Assembly: GCA_948473085.1 (NCBI GenBank)
Contig: CAOKWH010000008.1
Coordinates: forward strand, 1-64,000
Direction of reading: 5' to 3'
Length of the DNA: 64,000 nt
From: an uncultured Clostridia bacterium
GTDB lineage: Bacteria > Bacillota > Clostridia > Oscillospirales > Ruminococcaceae
A program made the position numbers and the translations under genes. Positions 40,557-50,697 of the stretch are shown piece by piece. The notes under the pieces were generated by a model. The model saw only the letters and a list, made by a program, of their open reading frames with translations, was not told the DNA's origin and did no database searches. Numbering within the stretch: position 1 is the stretch's first letter; every line of letters starts with the position of its first letter.

Positions 40557-41033
40557 ATGAAGATAGTAGTCCGGGTTCTGCTCATAACTGTTCTTTACGC
40601 CTGTTTGCTTTCAAGTTGCAGTATGAAACCAGCAGAGGAGCCGCTTGTCGTGTACTCTTTCAGCGGAGAAAATGAGATGTTTTCAATCTCCAATGGCGTT
40701 ATTGTTTTGAATGAAGGGGAAGAAATCTTTTATGGTGGAAATCTGGATGGAGAATTATCAGATATTATTGCTTATTCCATGACTTTCTACATCCAATCTG
40801 GTAGTGATGACATAGTTTTGCTTTCTAACAGCGTGACCGACATGACAGGCGGAACGATAGGTATTGCGGGTGAAACAGGGAAAATATCCGGGGATATCCT
40901 CATCGGAGCAGAGGAAGCTGATTTACAGAACAATCTTTACTTTGAGTTAAAAACCACCAATTTAGATGGTGAAGAAAACACATATCAGTTACAATTAACA
41001 GTAACCGAAGTTACAAAATCAAAAAATAGTTAA
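40557..41033 (+). CDS. Small lipoprotein, hypothetical
   Basis: Signal peptide with lipobox LLSSC; RBS gaggaaag. Confidence 0.7.
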   Translation: MKIVVRVLLITVLYACLLSSCSMKPAEEPLVVYSFSGENEMFSISNGVIVLNEGEEIFYGGNLDGELSDIIAYSMTFYIQSGSDDIVLLSNSVTDMTGGTIGIAGETGKISGDILIGAEEADLQNNLYFELKTTNLDGEENTYQLQLTVTEVTKSKNS

Positions 41034-41465
41034 TTCCCATTTTTCGGGCAGATAAAGAAACTAAAATAGGGCGGCGGGGTAAGTGTTGAATATCCCGCCG
41101 CCCTGTCTGTTACCGCTCCATATCCTGCTTTCTGTGGAATTGCTGTTCCCGCTGTTCCTACCGCAGGATACTGTAAACACACTTTCTGATTTTCTCGGCT
41201 TCTTTCACTTCCTCTTTAAATGCAATAAAACATAAATATACAAAGGCCATTCTGCTGACAAACGCTACTTAAAATGATAGGCTATGCAGGCCAATGTCTA
41301 TTGGAGCAAACAGAAGTGTCAGGTGTATTATTTTCCCAGGTTTAAACTGTACCGCTCCATTCTTCTTACAAATCAAAAACTTCAAACCATGTCATCAAAC
41401 TCAAACCAACATCTATCCTGCAATTTATTTATACACAAAAATTGTATTTATTTTTAAATCTCCTA

Positions 41466-41494
41466 TTGACAGAAGCCAGTTCCAGGGTTATGAT
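41466..41494 (+). promoter_or_regulatory. Sigma-A-type promoter of amidohydrolase 2
   Basis: TTGACA - 17 bp - TATGAT. Confidence 0.7.
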
Positions 41495-41547
41495 ATAGAA
41501 AGAATATTCATAATTTTTGTATAAAAATGTAATGAAGGAGCTGCGAG

Positions 41548-42972
41548 ATGGATACTGTTGCTGAGATCAAAAAATATGTGGAAGAAAAAAAGAGCCTCTT
41601 TTTGGAGGCTGCCGACAAAATTTGGAGCTATGCCGAAATAGGCTTTAAAGAATTTCAATCTGCCAAAGCCCTCACCGATGTGCTAAAGGCGGAAGGCTTT
41701 AGCGTACAGGAGGGGGTTGCCGGCATCCCCACCGCCTTTGTGGCCAGCTACGGGCAGGGACATCCCATTATCGGCCTGCTGGGGGAATATGATGCACTGC
41801 CCGCTTTAAAACATCCTGCGGCCAATGCTGTGCCCAGCGAGGAGCTCACCACCGATAACGGGCATGGCTGTGGCCACAATCTGCTGGGCGCCGGCTCCCT
41901 GGGGGCAGCCATTGCGGTTAAAGACTATATGCAGGCCCACAATCTGCCTGGTACTATTCAATATTTCGGCTGCCCTGGCGAGGAATTTGGCAGTGGTAAG
42001 ATGTTCATGGCCCGGGACGGCCTGTTTAACGATCTGGACGCCGCCCTTACCTGGCATGGTGGGGCTTACAACTCCATTACCACCCAAAATTCCCAGGCCA
42101 ACCTGTGCCTGTACTTTAAATTCAAGGGCCGTACCAGCCATGCCGCCGGTTCCCCCCACCTGGGCCGCAGCGCCCTGGATGCCTGCGAACTGATGAATGT
42201 GGGCTGCAACTACCTGCGGGAACACATGCTGCCGGATGAGCGCATCCACTACGCCTACACCGATGTGGGCGGCACTGCCCCCAATGTGGTGCAGGACCAT
42301 GCCTGTGTGTTCTACTATGTACGCTCCCCCAAGCTCTCCCAGGTGATTGAATTGACCGAGCGGGTCAAGGATGTGGCCCGGGGCGCAGCCCTGATGACCG
42401 GCACTCAGCTGGAAATTGTCCTGAACGACGGCCTGTGCGAATACATCCCCAACCATGTGCTGAGCACCCTGCTGTACGAAAGCTTTTGTGAAGTGGGCGG
42501 CCCCAAATTTACCCCGGAGGAAAAGGCTTTGGCCGCCGAATTTGCCAAAACCTTTGACCCTGCTGTGGAGGAGGACAAGGTGCGCAGCATGACCACATTG
42601 TTCGGCGCCGACATCGCCCGTCAGTACAAGGGTTCCCTGTTGGTGGAGGATATTCTCCCCTATAAACCCAACACTGTTGTAACCGGCGGCTCCACCGATG
42701 TGGGGGATGTCAGCTACTGCACTCCCACCGCCCAGATGAATGTTTCAACCTGGGCCATGTGCACCACCGGCCACACCTGGCAGGTAACCGCTCAGTCCGG
42801 CAGCAGCATTGGTCACACCGGCACGATAAAGGCTGCCGAGGTTTTGGCCCTCACCGCCATTAAAGCCATGCAGAGCCCCGAGCTGTTACAAAAAGCCCGG
42901 GAGGAGTATGTAAAGGTGACCGGCGGTAAATATATCTGTCCTGTTCCCGACGATGTAATGCCCGCTCTCTAA
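41548..42972 (+). CDS. M20 family amidohydrolase (AbgB-like), paralogue 2
   Basis: NGHGCGHNLLGAGSLGAAIAVKDYM, FGCPGEEFGSGKMFMARDG, GRTSHAAGSPHLGRSALDACELMNVGCNYLREHML. Confidence 0.93.
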   Translation: MDTVAEIKKYVEEKKSLFLEAADKIWSYAEIGFKEFQSAKALTDVLKAEGFSVQEGVAGIPTAFVASYGQGHPIIGLLGEYDALPALKHPAANAVPSEELTTDNGHGCGHNLLGAGSLGAAIAVKDYMQAHNLPGTIQYFGCPGEEFGSGKMFMARDGLFNDLDAALTWHGGAYNSITTQNSQANLCLYFKFKGRTSHAAGSPHLGRSALDACELMNVGCNYLREHMLPDERIHYAYTDVGGTAPNVVQDHACVFYYVRSPKLSQVIELTERVKDVARGAALMTGTQLEIVLNDGLCEYIPNHVLSTLLYESFCEVGGPKFTPEEKALAAEFAKTFDPAVEEDKVRSMTTLFGADIARQYKGSLLVEDILPYKPNTVVTGGSTDVGDVSYCTPTAQMNVSTWAMCTTGHTWQVTAQSGSSIGHTGTIKAAEVLALTAIKAMQSPELLQKAREEYVKVTGGKYICPVPDDVMPAL

Positions 42973-43084
42973 ACTTACTTTACATACTGCCTCTATTGGC
43001 TATATAAATAGCAAAATTAGGATATATTACGCAGTGTGCAGGCAACTTTTAAATAGCAATTTTTCTACTTTGCCATCTTCTGAT

Positions 43085-43126
43085 AGGCCGGCTGGTTCCC
43101 TCTATATCCAGCCGGCCTGTTTTTTA
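43085..43126 (+). terminator. Rho-independent terminator
   Basis: aggccggctgg...ccagccggcct gttttttatt. Confidence 0.88.
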
Positions 43127-43165
43127 TTAAGCAGCATTTGTCATCCGATAGTGCACATTTATTGG

Positions 43166-43194
43166 TTGACAAATCCCCTTTAACAGAGTAAACT
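43166..43194 (+). promoter_or_regulatory. Sigma-A-type promoter of amidohydrolase 3
   Basis: TTGACA - 17 bp - TAAACT. Confidence 0.6.
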
Positions 43195-43246
43195 AAAAAA
43201 ATAAATACTGTGCTGTCCCTTTTCATAAAATAGACGGCACTGAAAG

Positions 43247-44689
43247 ATGGAGGTTCTTGATATGGCTGATGTAAAGAAAATTAAAGAACTCGTTGACCAG
43301 AAGGCCGACAAGTTTGTAGGCGTAGCCGACCAGGTTTGGAGCACACCCGAGCTGGGCTTTAAGGAGACAAAATCCGCCGCTGCTCTGATTGCGGCGCTGG
43401 AGTCGGAAGGTTTTACTGTTAAAACCGGGCTGGCCGGCATTCCCACCGCCTTTGAGGCTGTTTATGGCGAAGGGCATCCTGCTATTGCCCTGCTGGGTGA
43501 GTTTGACGCCCTGCCCTCCCTGAGCCAGGAGGCCGGCAATGATGTACATACCCCGATTTGTGATGGCGGCAACGGCCACGGCTGTGGCCACAACCTGCTG
43601 GGCGCCGGTGCTTTGGCCGCCGCGGTAGCTGCCAAGGACTATATGCAGCAGAACAACATCAAGGGTTCGGTTCACTACTTTGGCTGCCCTGGTGAAGAGT
43701 TTGGCTGCGGCAAGATGTTCATGGCCCGGGCCGGCGCTTTTGACGGCATTGACGCCGCCTTTACCTGGCACCCCGGCAACCTGAACAATGTATGGGGCAT
43801 TAGCTCGCTGGCCAACAACAGCATCTACTACCACTTCAAGGGCCGTACCAGCCATGCCGCCGCCTCCCCCCACCTGGGCCGCAGTGCGCTGGACGCCTGT
43901 GAGCTGATGAGCGTTGGCTGCAACTACCTGCGGGAGCACATCATCCCTGAGGCCCGGCTGCACTATGCTTACCGGGATGTAGGCGGTTCTGCACCCAATG
44001 TTGTACAGGACCACGCCTGTGTCAACTACTTCATCCGCGCTCCCAAAATTAAGGAGGTGCTGGAGCTCATTGAGCGGGTAAATGATGTGGCCCGAGGCGC
44101 TGCTCTGATGACCGGCACCCAGCTGGAAATTCAGATTGCTGCCGGCCTGTGCGACTATCAGCCCAACGATGTTATGTCCCAGCTGCTGGCCGACTGCCTG
44201 AAGCAGACTGGCGCACCTGAATTTGATGAGGCGGACTATGCCCTGGCCTCCAAGTTCATGGATGACTACAACGAAGCCGAAATTGAATCCTCCGTTGCCA
44301 GCATTAAGGGAGTAGCAACTGCCGAGGAGTTCGAGAAGATTAAAAAGTCCCCGCTCACCGAGTTTATTCTCCCCTATGTGCGCACCAACTACGCTATGCC
44401 CGGTTCCACCGATGTGGGCGATGTCAGCTACTGCACCCCCACTGCTCAGCTGGCCACCGCCTGTTGGGCCAACGGTACACCTGGCCATACCTGGCAGGTG
44501 GTTGCCCAGGGCGGCAGTTCCATCGGCCATAAGGGCATGATTGCTGCTGCAAAGGCGCTGGCACTGGCTACCATCTCCGCTATGGAGCAGCCTGAACTGC
44601 TGGAAAAGGCCCACGAGGAATTTGTGAAGGCCACCGGCGGCAAGTATGTCTGCCCTGTACCTCCGGAGACTGTTCCGCTGCTGGACTAA
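43247..44689 (+). CDS. M20 family amidohydrolase (AbgB-like), paralogue 3
   Basis: GHGCGHNLLGAGALAAAVAAKDYM, FGCPGEEFGCGKMFMARAG, GRTSHAAASPHLGRSALDACELMSVGCNYLREHII. Confidence 0.93.
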   Translation: MEVLDMADVKKIKELVDQKADKFVGVADQVWSTPELGFKETKSAAALIAALESEGFTVKTGLAGIPTAFEAVYGEGHPAIALLGEFDALPSLSQEAGNDVHTPICDGGNGHGCGHNLLGAGALAAAVAAKDYMQQNNIKGSVHYFGCPGEEFGCGKMFMARAGAFDGIDAAFTWHPGNLNNVWGISSLANNSIYYHFKGRTSHAAASPHLGRSALDACELMSVGCNYLREHIIPEARLHYAYRDVGGSAPNVVQDHACVNYFIRAPKIKEVLELIERVNDVARGAALMTGTQLEIQIAAGLCDYQPNDVMSQLLADCLKQTGAPEFDEADYALASKFMDDYNEAEIESSVASIKGVATAEEFEKIKKSPLTEFILPYVRTNYAMPGSTDVGDVSYCTPTAQLATACWANGTPGHTWQVVAQGGSSIGHKGMIAAAKALALATISAMEQPELLEKAHEEFVKATGGKYVCPVPPETVPLLD

Positions 44690-44735
44690 TCCACAAAAAA
44701 GCCCTGCTTTTAGGGTATAATCCAAAGAAAATTGA

Positions 44736-44775
44736 TACCCGCCGAAAGGAAGTTTCCTTTCGGCGGGTACTTCTT
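44736..44775 (+). terminator. Perfect-stem terminator
   Basis: tacccgccgaaaggaa gt ttcctttcggcgggta (16-bp perfect arms) then cttcttt. Confidence 0.75.
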
Positions 44776-44959
44776 TATATCAAACGAATATTTCGGGAGA
44801 GAAACAGATGGTAACCAGGACAACAATAAAGGTTTTGGACGGTAGGGAACTTTGTAAATTATTAGATGACGAATATGAAAAATCTTCTCAAATAAAGTTG
44901 TGTAAGTATGCTCTTTTGTAGGTAACACACATCTTAACAATGGCAGTAAATGAGCAAGC

Positions 44960-45215
44960 TGGGAAATGCGCGTAATGCACGATGTATGGCAGGCCGGATT
45001 TCAAATTCATCAGTTGGCAAAAAACGCAGGACATTGTTGCTCAAACGGCGCTGCGCATAGTTGGACAAGCTGTGTATAAGAACACATGGTGGCCGCTTCC
45101 AACTATGCAATTAAGGCAATCCATCTGCTGTTCCCTGATGATGCCAATGTTGTCAGACAAGAGCGGTTATAGCAGATAGACACAGTGGCCAGTATAGCTG
45201 ACAATTGCCAATTAC
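44960..45215 (+). pseudogene. Frameshifted remnant of a helical protein (possibly a putative-immunity family)
   Basis: Segments DIVAQTALRIVGQAV and MVAASNYAIKAIHLLFPDDANVVRQERL*QIDTVASIADN lie in different frames with an internal TAG. Confidence 0.35.
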
Positions 45216-45318
45216 ACTTCTCTTTTGGGTACTTTTAAAGTAGGCGCCATCGCAAAAAGAGCAAGGCAAAACCATAGTGGTCTGCCCTGCTCTTACTCAG
45301 CAAAAGCAACTGTATCGG

Positions 45319-47349
45319 CTATTCCCCAATGCGGAACTGGCCAATGAGGTCATTCAGCTCCTTGGCTTGGCCAAACAGCTCATGTGAGGTATCCACACTC
45401 TGGCCCACAGCAGCGGAATTGCTCTGCACAACCTGGGATATTTCCTCAATACCTTCACTTACATCCACAATCATGCTGGACTGCTGGGCGCTGGCGGCTG
45501 CAATTTCATGTACTTTTTCCAGAATGGAGCTGGTACACTGGTCGATGGTGCGCATTATACCCGCCGCTTCTGTGGTGGCATCAGTACTGGAACGCACATC
45601 CAAAATAGCGCGATTGATGAGGTCAGCCGTTGTATTTGCCGCATCGGCCGACTTGGCAGCCAGGTTACGCACCTCATCTGCCACAACGGCGAAGCCCTTG
45701 CCCGCAGCGCCTGCCCGTGCGGCCTCAACCGAGGCGTTCAGTGCCAAAATATTGGTCTGGAATGCAATATCCTCAATAGTCTTGATAATTTTTTCAATCT
45801 CCTTGGAAGAATGTGCTACATTGCCCATTGCAACTGTAAGCTGTGCCATCTTTTCATCCGCCTCTGCGGTGTAGCAGGCGGCCTGATCCACCAAATCCTG
45901 GGTGGCTGAGCAGCTGTCTGCACTGAGATTGAGCTGCACTGCAATACTGTCGGCACGCTCAACCAGGCGTGTAACCGACTCAGCCTGGGTTACTGCACCC
46001 TGGGACAGGCTTTCGGCGCTCTGTGATACACGCTCGGCCCCCTCTGTTACACGGCTGGAAACCTGGGTGATGCTTCGGGTCAGCTCCAACAGGTTGGTAC
46101 GGATGGTTTTCAGGCTTCTGGACAGCACCTGGAAGTCGCCAATATAATAGGACTCATTCCGTGTAATATCCACAGCAATGTTGCCATCGGCTATCTCCCC
46201 CAAAATACGCCCAATATCGTCAATAGTCCGGCGCAGATGGTCGCACATGGTGTGGGTAGTCCGGGCAATTACACCAATTTCATCCCCCCTGTCGTACAGA
46301 GTGGATAACTCCTGGTCGGCGTTCAGCTCAAATCTGCCCAGTCGGCTGATGGCAGATTCCACCCGCTCCAGACTGCTGCCTACCCGGCGCAGGATGAATA
46401 CAACGCCTAAAACAATAAACAGCATAACAGCAATACATACCAGCCCCACCTGAAGCTGTGTGGTGGTTACTGCTGCAAAAACCTCGTCCGTATTGTTGCG
46501 GACCATAAAAATCCAGCCACGCTCAGGGAAATACTGATAAACAACCAGCTGCTTCTCCCCATTTTCGTCCTTATATGTATAAATCTCCGGCTGGGTATCC
46601 GGGCTGGACTGCACACGCTGCATAATTTCCAGATAGCCCTGGTCGGTGGTTGCTGTATTAAGCAGTTCCTGGTTCTGATGGTAGAGGTAAACCCCTGTTT
46701 CTGCATTGATGAACACATATTCGCTGTTGGGGAGGCCCTGAAGCCCCAGCTCCAGCAGGGAGTCCATCAAAGTGCTGGCATAGACCCCTGAGCCCACATA
46801 GCCAATGCACGCCCCATTTTCAAATACAGGATAGTACATAGACAGAATCATAGCGCCTGTACCGGGGGACTGCATGATGCCCAGGTTGGTCAGTTCCGGC
46901 CGGGCCAGGATGGTCTGCTGAAAGGGCGCCAACGCATCTCCACCACGGGTTGTTATTCCAATGGCATCCGGGGAGGTATGGGTGAGAACATAGGTTTGCG
47001 GTGTGGCAATATACAGCCCTTCAAAAATGCCCTTGACTGCGGCAAAATCCTCGGTATACTCCTGGGCACGCTGCAACAGCACCGGGTTTGCCGGATCGCG
47101 CAGCAGGTCGTGCACCTCGTCACTGAGAGCAAACGCTGTCATATATTCCTCGGCTGAGGACACATAGTTATTAATAATAGCGGCGCGGGATTTCACGGCA
47201 TCGGTCATCTGATTGGTAATATTGGCCCGAACTGTTGTAGAGGCGCTGAAAGAGACAATCCCCCACAGCAAAAGCAAACCAGCCACCGTAATGGCCGAAG
47301 TTAACATGCTAATGTGAACCGCAAGCTTTTGTTTCGTAAAAAACTTCAT
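45319..47349 (-). CDS. Methyl-accepting chemotaxis protein with Cache-type sensor
   Basis: Two TM segments flanking a ligand-binding region; hairpin [50 protein letters not shown]. Confidence 0.95.
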   Translation of the reverse strand: MKFFTKQKLAVHISMLTSAITVAGLLLLWGIVSFSASTTVRANITNQMTDAVKSRAAIINNYVSSAEEYMTAFALSDEVHDLLRDPANPVLLQRAQEYTEDFAAVKGIFEGLYIATPQTYVLTHTSPDAIGITTRGGDALAPFQQTILARPELTNLGIMQSPGTGAMILSMYYPVFENGACIGYVGSGVYASTLMDSLLELGLQGLPNSEYVFINAETGVYLYHQNQELLNTATTDQGYLEIMQRVQSSPDTQPEIYTYKDENGEKQLVVYQYFPERGWIFMVRNNTDEVFAAVTTTQLQVGLVCIAVMLFIVLGVVFILRRVGSSLERVESAISRLGRFELNADQELSTLYDRGDEIGVIARTTHTMCDHLRRTIDDIGRILGEIADGNIAVDITRNESYYIGDFQVLSRSLKTIRTNLLELTRSITQVSSRVTEGAERVSQSAESLSQGAVTQAESVTRLVERADSIAVQLNLSADSCSATQDLVDQAACYTAEADEKMAQLTVAMGNVAHSSKEIEKIIKTIEDIAFQTNILALNASVEAARAGAAGKGFAVVADEVRNLAAKSADAANTTADLINRAILDVRSSTDATTEAAGIMRTIDQCTSSILEKVHEIAAASAQQSSMIVDVSEGIEEISQVVQSNSAAVGQSVDTSHELFGQAKELNDLIGQFRIGE

Positions 47350-47975
47350 TTTTTCGCCTTCTTCTCATATAGCTCTTTGCAAAATTGCGTGCTGTTTTCC
47401 AAAACCTGTCCTAAGCACTTTTCAAACAGCAATGCCTCGCCCGGCGACATGCCCCGGAACAGCGGCAGCTCCCTGCCTTTTAGTACATCCACAAATGTCT
47501 GATGGCTCTGCGTCCCCTTTTCCAGCAGCCGAATGCGTTTTGCCCGTTGATCGGTTTCATCCGGAGTATACTCTACATAGCCCTTTTCCACAAGCTGGCC
47601 CGCCATTCTGGCCACCGCCGATTGGGTAAGCCCCAGCGATTTTTCCAGGCTTTTTAGGGATAGCTCGTTGCCCTCGGTATTCTTTAGAATGCTGAGTGTT
47701 CCCATCTGTGTCCAGTTCAGGTTGGTATCGTCCAGTAGATTTTTTGCAATTCGTTCCCATACAAAGTTAATTTCCCGCAACAAAAACCCACAGGCAATTC
47801 CATTATCCAAAGTGCACCACTTCTTTCCTCTGCAATTTTTCAATGCATAAGCATTATAATAAATATTTAAAAAAGTTGCCAGAGTATTTGTAGAATTTTT
47901 CACAAAATTTTGCTTTAACAGAAAAAATAATGCGAAATATAGCAGCAGAATACGCATCGCCCTATGACTGGGCAA
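47346..47975 (-). CDS. MarR family transcriptional regulator (start uncertain, probably about 47807)
   Basis: [69 protein letters not shown]. Confidence 0.85.
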   Translation of the reverse strand: MPSHRAMRILLLYFALFFLLKQNFVKNSTNTLATFLNIYYNAYALKNCRGKKWCTLDNGIACGFLLREINFVWERIAKNLLDDTNLNWTQMGTLSILKNTEGNELSLKSLEKSLGLTQSAVARMAGQLVEKGYVEYTPDETDQRAKRIRLLEKGTQSHQTFVDVLKGRELPLFRGMSPGEALLFEKCLGQVLENSTQFCKELYEKKAKK

Positions 47976-48008
47976 TGCGTATCCAAATGATAGATGGTGT
48001 ATGACAGT

Positions 48009-48644
48009 CTATGCCATTGTGCCCATCAAATATTCAAAATCCTGCTGGGTGAGCCGGTAGCTACAGGAAAGAAACTTTTCGGGAATCAGCTTGAGGCTGT
48101 GGAGATGCGGGTGTTCTGTATTCAGCTGCATTTTCAGATAGCCACCATCATACACCGTAATAGTCACAAACTCATCCTTGCCCTCTGGGCTCTGCTGCCC
48201 GGCCAAAATGGTCTTATCCTGAGCCAGAATATACTCCCGAACCGGCTTTGCTTCCTCTGGAAGGTCGGAAAGGCGCTCCCAGTCGGCCGTATGCAGTGCT
48301 TGGCAGAACTCCTGATAGTCCAGCTCGATATCTGCCATGCCCTCCCGGAGCAGGATATACAGCTTTTTATTGGCATTATGGCCTGTGTTAGGCTGACCAT
48401 CCAGTAATTCTTCGGCCCAATCCACCTCGGCTAAGGCTTCGTCCAGCTCTTCCTGCAATTCTTCCCAATCCAGCTCTTCGTCCAGGTCCTCCAAAGCATC
48501 ATCTAAAGCGCCCTTTAAGTCGATCCGTGCCGAATCCACCGCGCTCTCAAACTCTTCCTGCGTAAAGTCATTGCCCTTATAGATACAGCCACCCAGCAGC
48601 AGAGCTGCCAGCATTGCCGCAACCGATAAAGCTTTCCACCGCAT
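48009..48644 (-). CDS. Hypothetical lipoprotein
   Basis: MRWKALSVAAMLAALLLGGC lipobox; 10 bp after the ABC permease gene. Confidence 0.72.
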   Translation of the reverse strand: MRWKALSVAAMLAALLLGGCIYKGNDFTQEEFESAVDSARIDLKGALDDALEDLDEELDWEELQEELDEALAEVDWAEELLDGQPNTGHNANKKLYILLREGMADIELDYQEFCQALHTADWERLSDLPEEAKPVREYILAQDKTILAGQQSPEGKDEFVTITVYDGGYLKMQLNTEHPHLHSLKLIPEKFLSCSYRLTQQDFEYLMGTMA

Positions 48645-48654
48645 AAAAATCCCC

Positions 48655-49452
48655 CTATTCCAAATTCAGTTTATTTTCCAGAATATACTTCACGGCGAAA
48701 AACAGCCCCAAAGCAATCAGCGTTTGTGTAATCATCTCCGGAATGGCAAACAGGTCGGAAACATTGTAGTAAAACCCAAAAGCGGAATTATAGATAACCT
48801 CGTCACCAAACAGGCCCCAGCCATCAAACAGGTGGGAGACAAACGCCCCTACCCTGCCAATAACCGACAGGCTGAGCACATAGACAATGACCGATATAAA
48901 CGAGCGATAGCGGTTAAACAGGTGCCCGATACACAAAGCAAGATAGAGGAGCAGAATACCGCACAGCGCACAAAAGATGGTGAGATACAGCAGCTCAAAC
49001 AGAACAAACGAGGTGTATTGATGGAACATGGCCACCAGAGCCTCCATCGCGTATCTCCAAAACTCGCCAAACACCCGGAAGAACTGGTTATCCGCTGCAA
49101 TAACAACAAAGGACAGGGTGGAAACAATTATACTGAGCAGATAGATAACAAACGCCACTGCCAGCTTGGAGAGGATATGGGTGGAGGCAGAAACTGGCAG
49201 TGTATGCATCAAATACCCCTCCGGCCCCAGCATGGTGCGCTCAAACCGCCGAACAACAGTAAGGAAGGAGATGACAAACATGGCCACCAGCAGCGCCGCA
49301 TAGACCGTTATGGTAATACCCACCCAGGCATCCCCCAGGTTTTGCATGTACATGGGCCGAATCAGCGCCGATATGCCAATAATGGCTGCATACAGGGGCA
49401 ACAGCTCCCGAAAGGAACCCTTCATCTCATATTTAATCAGTTTCCCTAACAT
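48655..49452 (-). CDS. ABC-2-like transporter permease
   Basis: About 6 TM segments; overlaps the ATPase gene end (49446). Confidence 0.82.
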   Translation of the reverse strand: MLGKLIKYEMKGSFRELLPLYAAIIGISALIRPMYMQNLGDAWVGITITVYAALLVAMFVISFLTVVRRFERTMLGPEGYLMHTLPVSASTHILSKLAVAFVIYLLSIIVSTLSFVVIAADNQFFRVFGEFWRYAMEALVAMFHQYTSFVLFELLYLTIFCALCGILLLYLALCIGHLFNRYRSFISVIVYVLSLSVIGRVGAFVSHLFDGWGLFGDEVIYNSAFGFYYNVSDLFAIPEMITQTLIALGLFFAVKYILENKLNLE

Positions 49453-50144
49453 CTAAACACCTCCCGGAACAGTGCATCCACCGATTTCCCATTCTTTTCC
49501 CGAATATAGTCCACCGAAGCAGTGAGAGCAATATTGCCGCCGTTGATGAAGATAATATCATCCAAAATAGGCTCGACATCGGCTATCAGGTGGGTAGAAA
49601 TGACAATGGCGGCATTCTGGTCGTAATTGCCAATAATGGTATTGAGAATATAATCCCGGGCAGCGGGGTCAACGCCGCCAATGGGTTCATCCAGCAGGTA
49701 CACCTTGGCCCTGCGGCTCATCACCAAAATCAGCTGTACCTTTTCCTTATTGCCCTTGGATAGATTTTTCAGCTTTTCATTGGTGGAAATGTTCAGGTGC
49801 CCCAGCATTTCCAATGCCCGCTGGGAGCTGAAATCGGCATAAAACTCGGCAAAAAAGTTTACCAGATCCCCCACCTTCATCCAACTGTTTAAATACTCCT
49901 TATCGGGCAGGTAGGAAACCACACTCTTGGTTTCCACGCCAGGGCGTTTTCCATCCACCAGTATCTCCCCTGAAGTGGGGGTAAGCAGGCCGTTTGCCAG
50001 CTTAATCAGCGTGGTTTTCCCGCTGCCATTGGGGCCCAATAGCCCCACAATCCGGCCGGAGAAAATTTCCAAATTCACATTGTTTAAAGCAACCTTGCCG
50101 GCATAGTCCTTGCAAAGATTTCTGCACTGGATAATTGACTGCAT
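49446..50144 (-). CDS. ABC transporter ATP-binding protein
   Basis: GLLGPNGSGKTTLIKLANGLLTPTSGEI, LSKGNKEKVQLILVMSRRAKVYLLDEPIGGVD. Confidence 0.95.
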   Translation of the reverse strand: MQSIIQCRNLCKDYAGKVALNNVNLEIFSGRIVGLLGPNGSGKTTLIKLANGLLTPTSGEILVDGKRPGVETKSVVSYLPDKEYLNSWMKVGDLVNFFAEFYADFSSQRALEMLGHLNISTNEKLKNLSKGNKEKVQLILVMSRRAKVYLLDEPIGGVDPAARDYILNTIIGNYDQNAAIVISTHLIADVEPILDDIIFINGGNIALTASVDYIREKNGKSVDALFREVFRC

Positions 50145-50154
50145 AGCTTCCTCC

Positions 50155-50529
50155 TCATTCCCTGTTCTTCCCGGCCGCCAGTTCGGCCAGGAGCGTTTCT
50201 ACCTCATCCAGGGTAAACCCCAGGTGCTGCATATCCTGATAAAAATCCGCCACCTTTTGCCGGGCCAAATCCTGACGCATTGTATCAATACGGGCGCGGT
50301 CGTCGGTGATATACTTTCCCTCGGTTCCCCGGGAGAGAAGCAACCCGGTGCGTTCCATCTCATACATGGCCCGCTGCACGGTGTTGGGGCTGATGCCCGC
50401 TATCGAGGCCAGCTCCCGCACTGAAGGCATCCGGGCCCCTGGCGCCATCGTACCGGAAACAATATCCCGCTCGATATACTCCATCAGCTGTAAATAGATG
50501 GCACGGTCATTGGTAAAAGTCCAGCTCAC
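50155..50529 (-). CDS. GntR family (YtrA-like) regulator
   Basis: DRAIYLQLMEYIERDIVSGTMAPGARMPSVRELASIAGISPNTVQRAMYEMERTGLLLSRGTEGKYI. Confidence 0.93.
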   Translation of the reverse strand: MSWTFTNDRAIYLQLMEYIERDIVSGTMAPGARMPSVRELASIAGISPNTVQRAMYEMERTGLLLSRGTEGKYITDDRARIDTMRQDLARQKVADFYQDMQHLGFTLDEVETLLAELAAGKNRE

Positions 50530-50563
50530 TGCACACCTCCTAATTTTTTCATTCGTTGTATCG

Positions 50564-50593
50564 TTGTATTAGTGTACCAATGATTTAATACAA
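50564..50593. promoter_or_regulatory. Inverted-repeat candidate operator for the GntR/ABC operon
   Basis: TTGTATTA - 14 bp - TAATACAA just upstream of the GntR start. Confidence 0.5.
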
Positions 50594-50697
50594 TAATACG
50601 CCCACCCTGCTCAAATGTCAACCACCAAAAAGAAAAATTCACAGTTTGTAAACAATCAAATAGGGCTGCGCCGATTGGCAGCAGCCCCGTAGACCCT

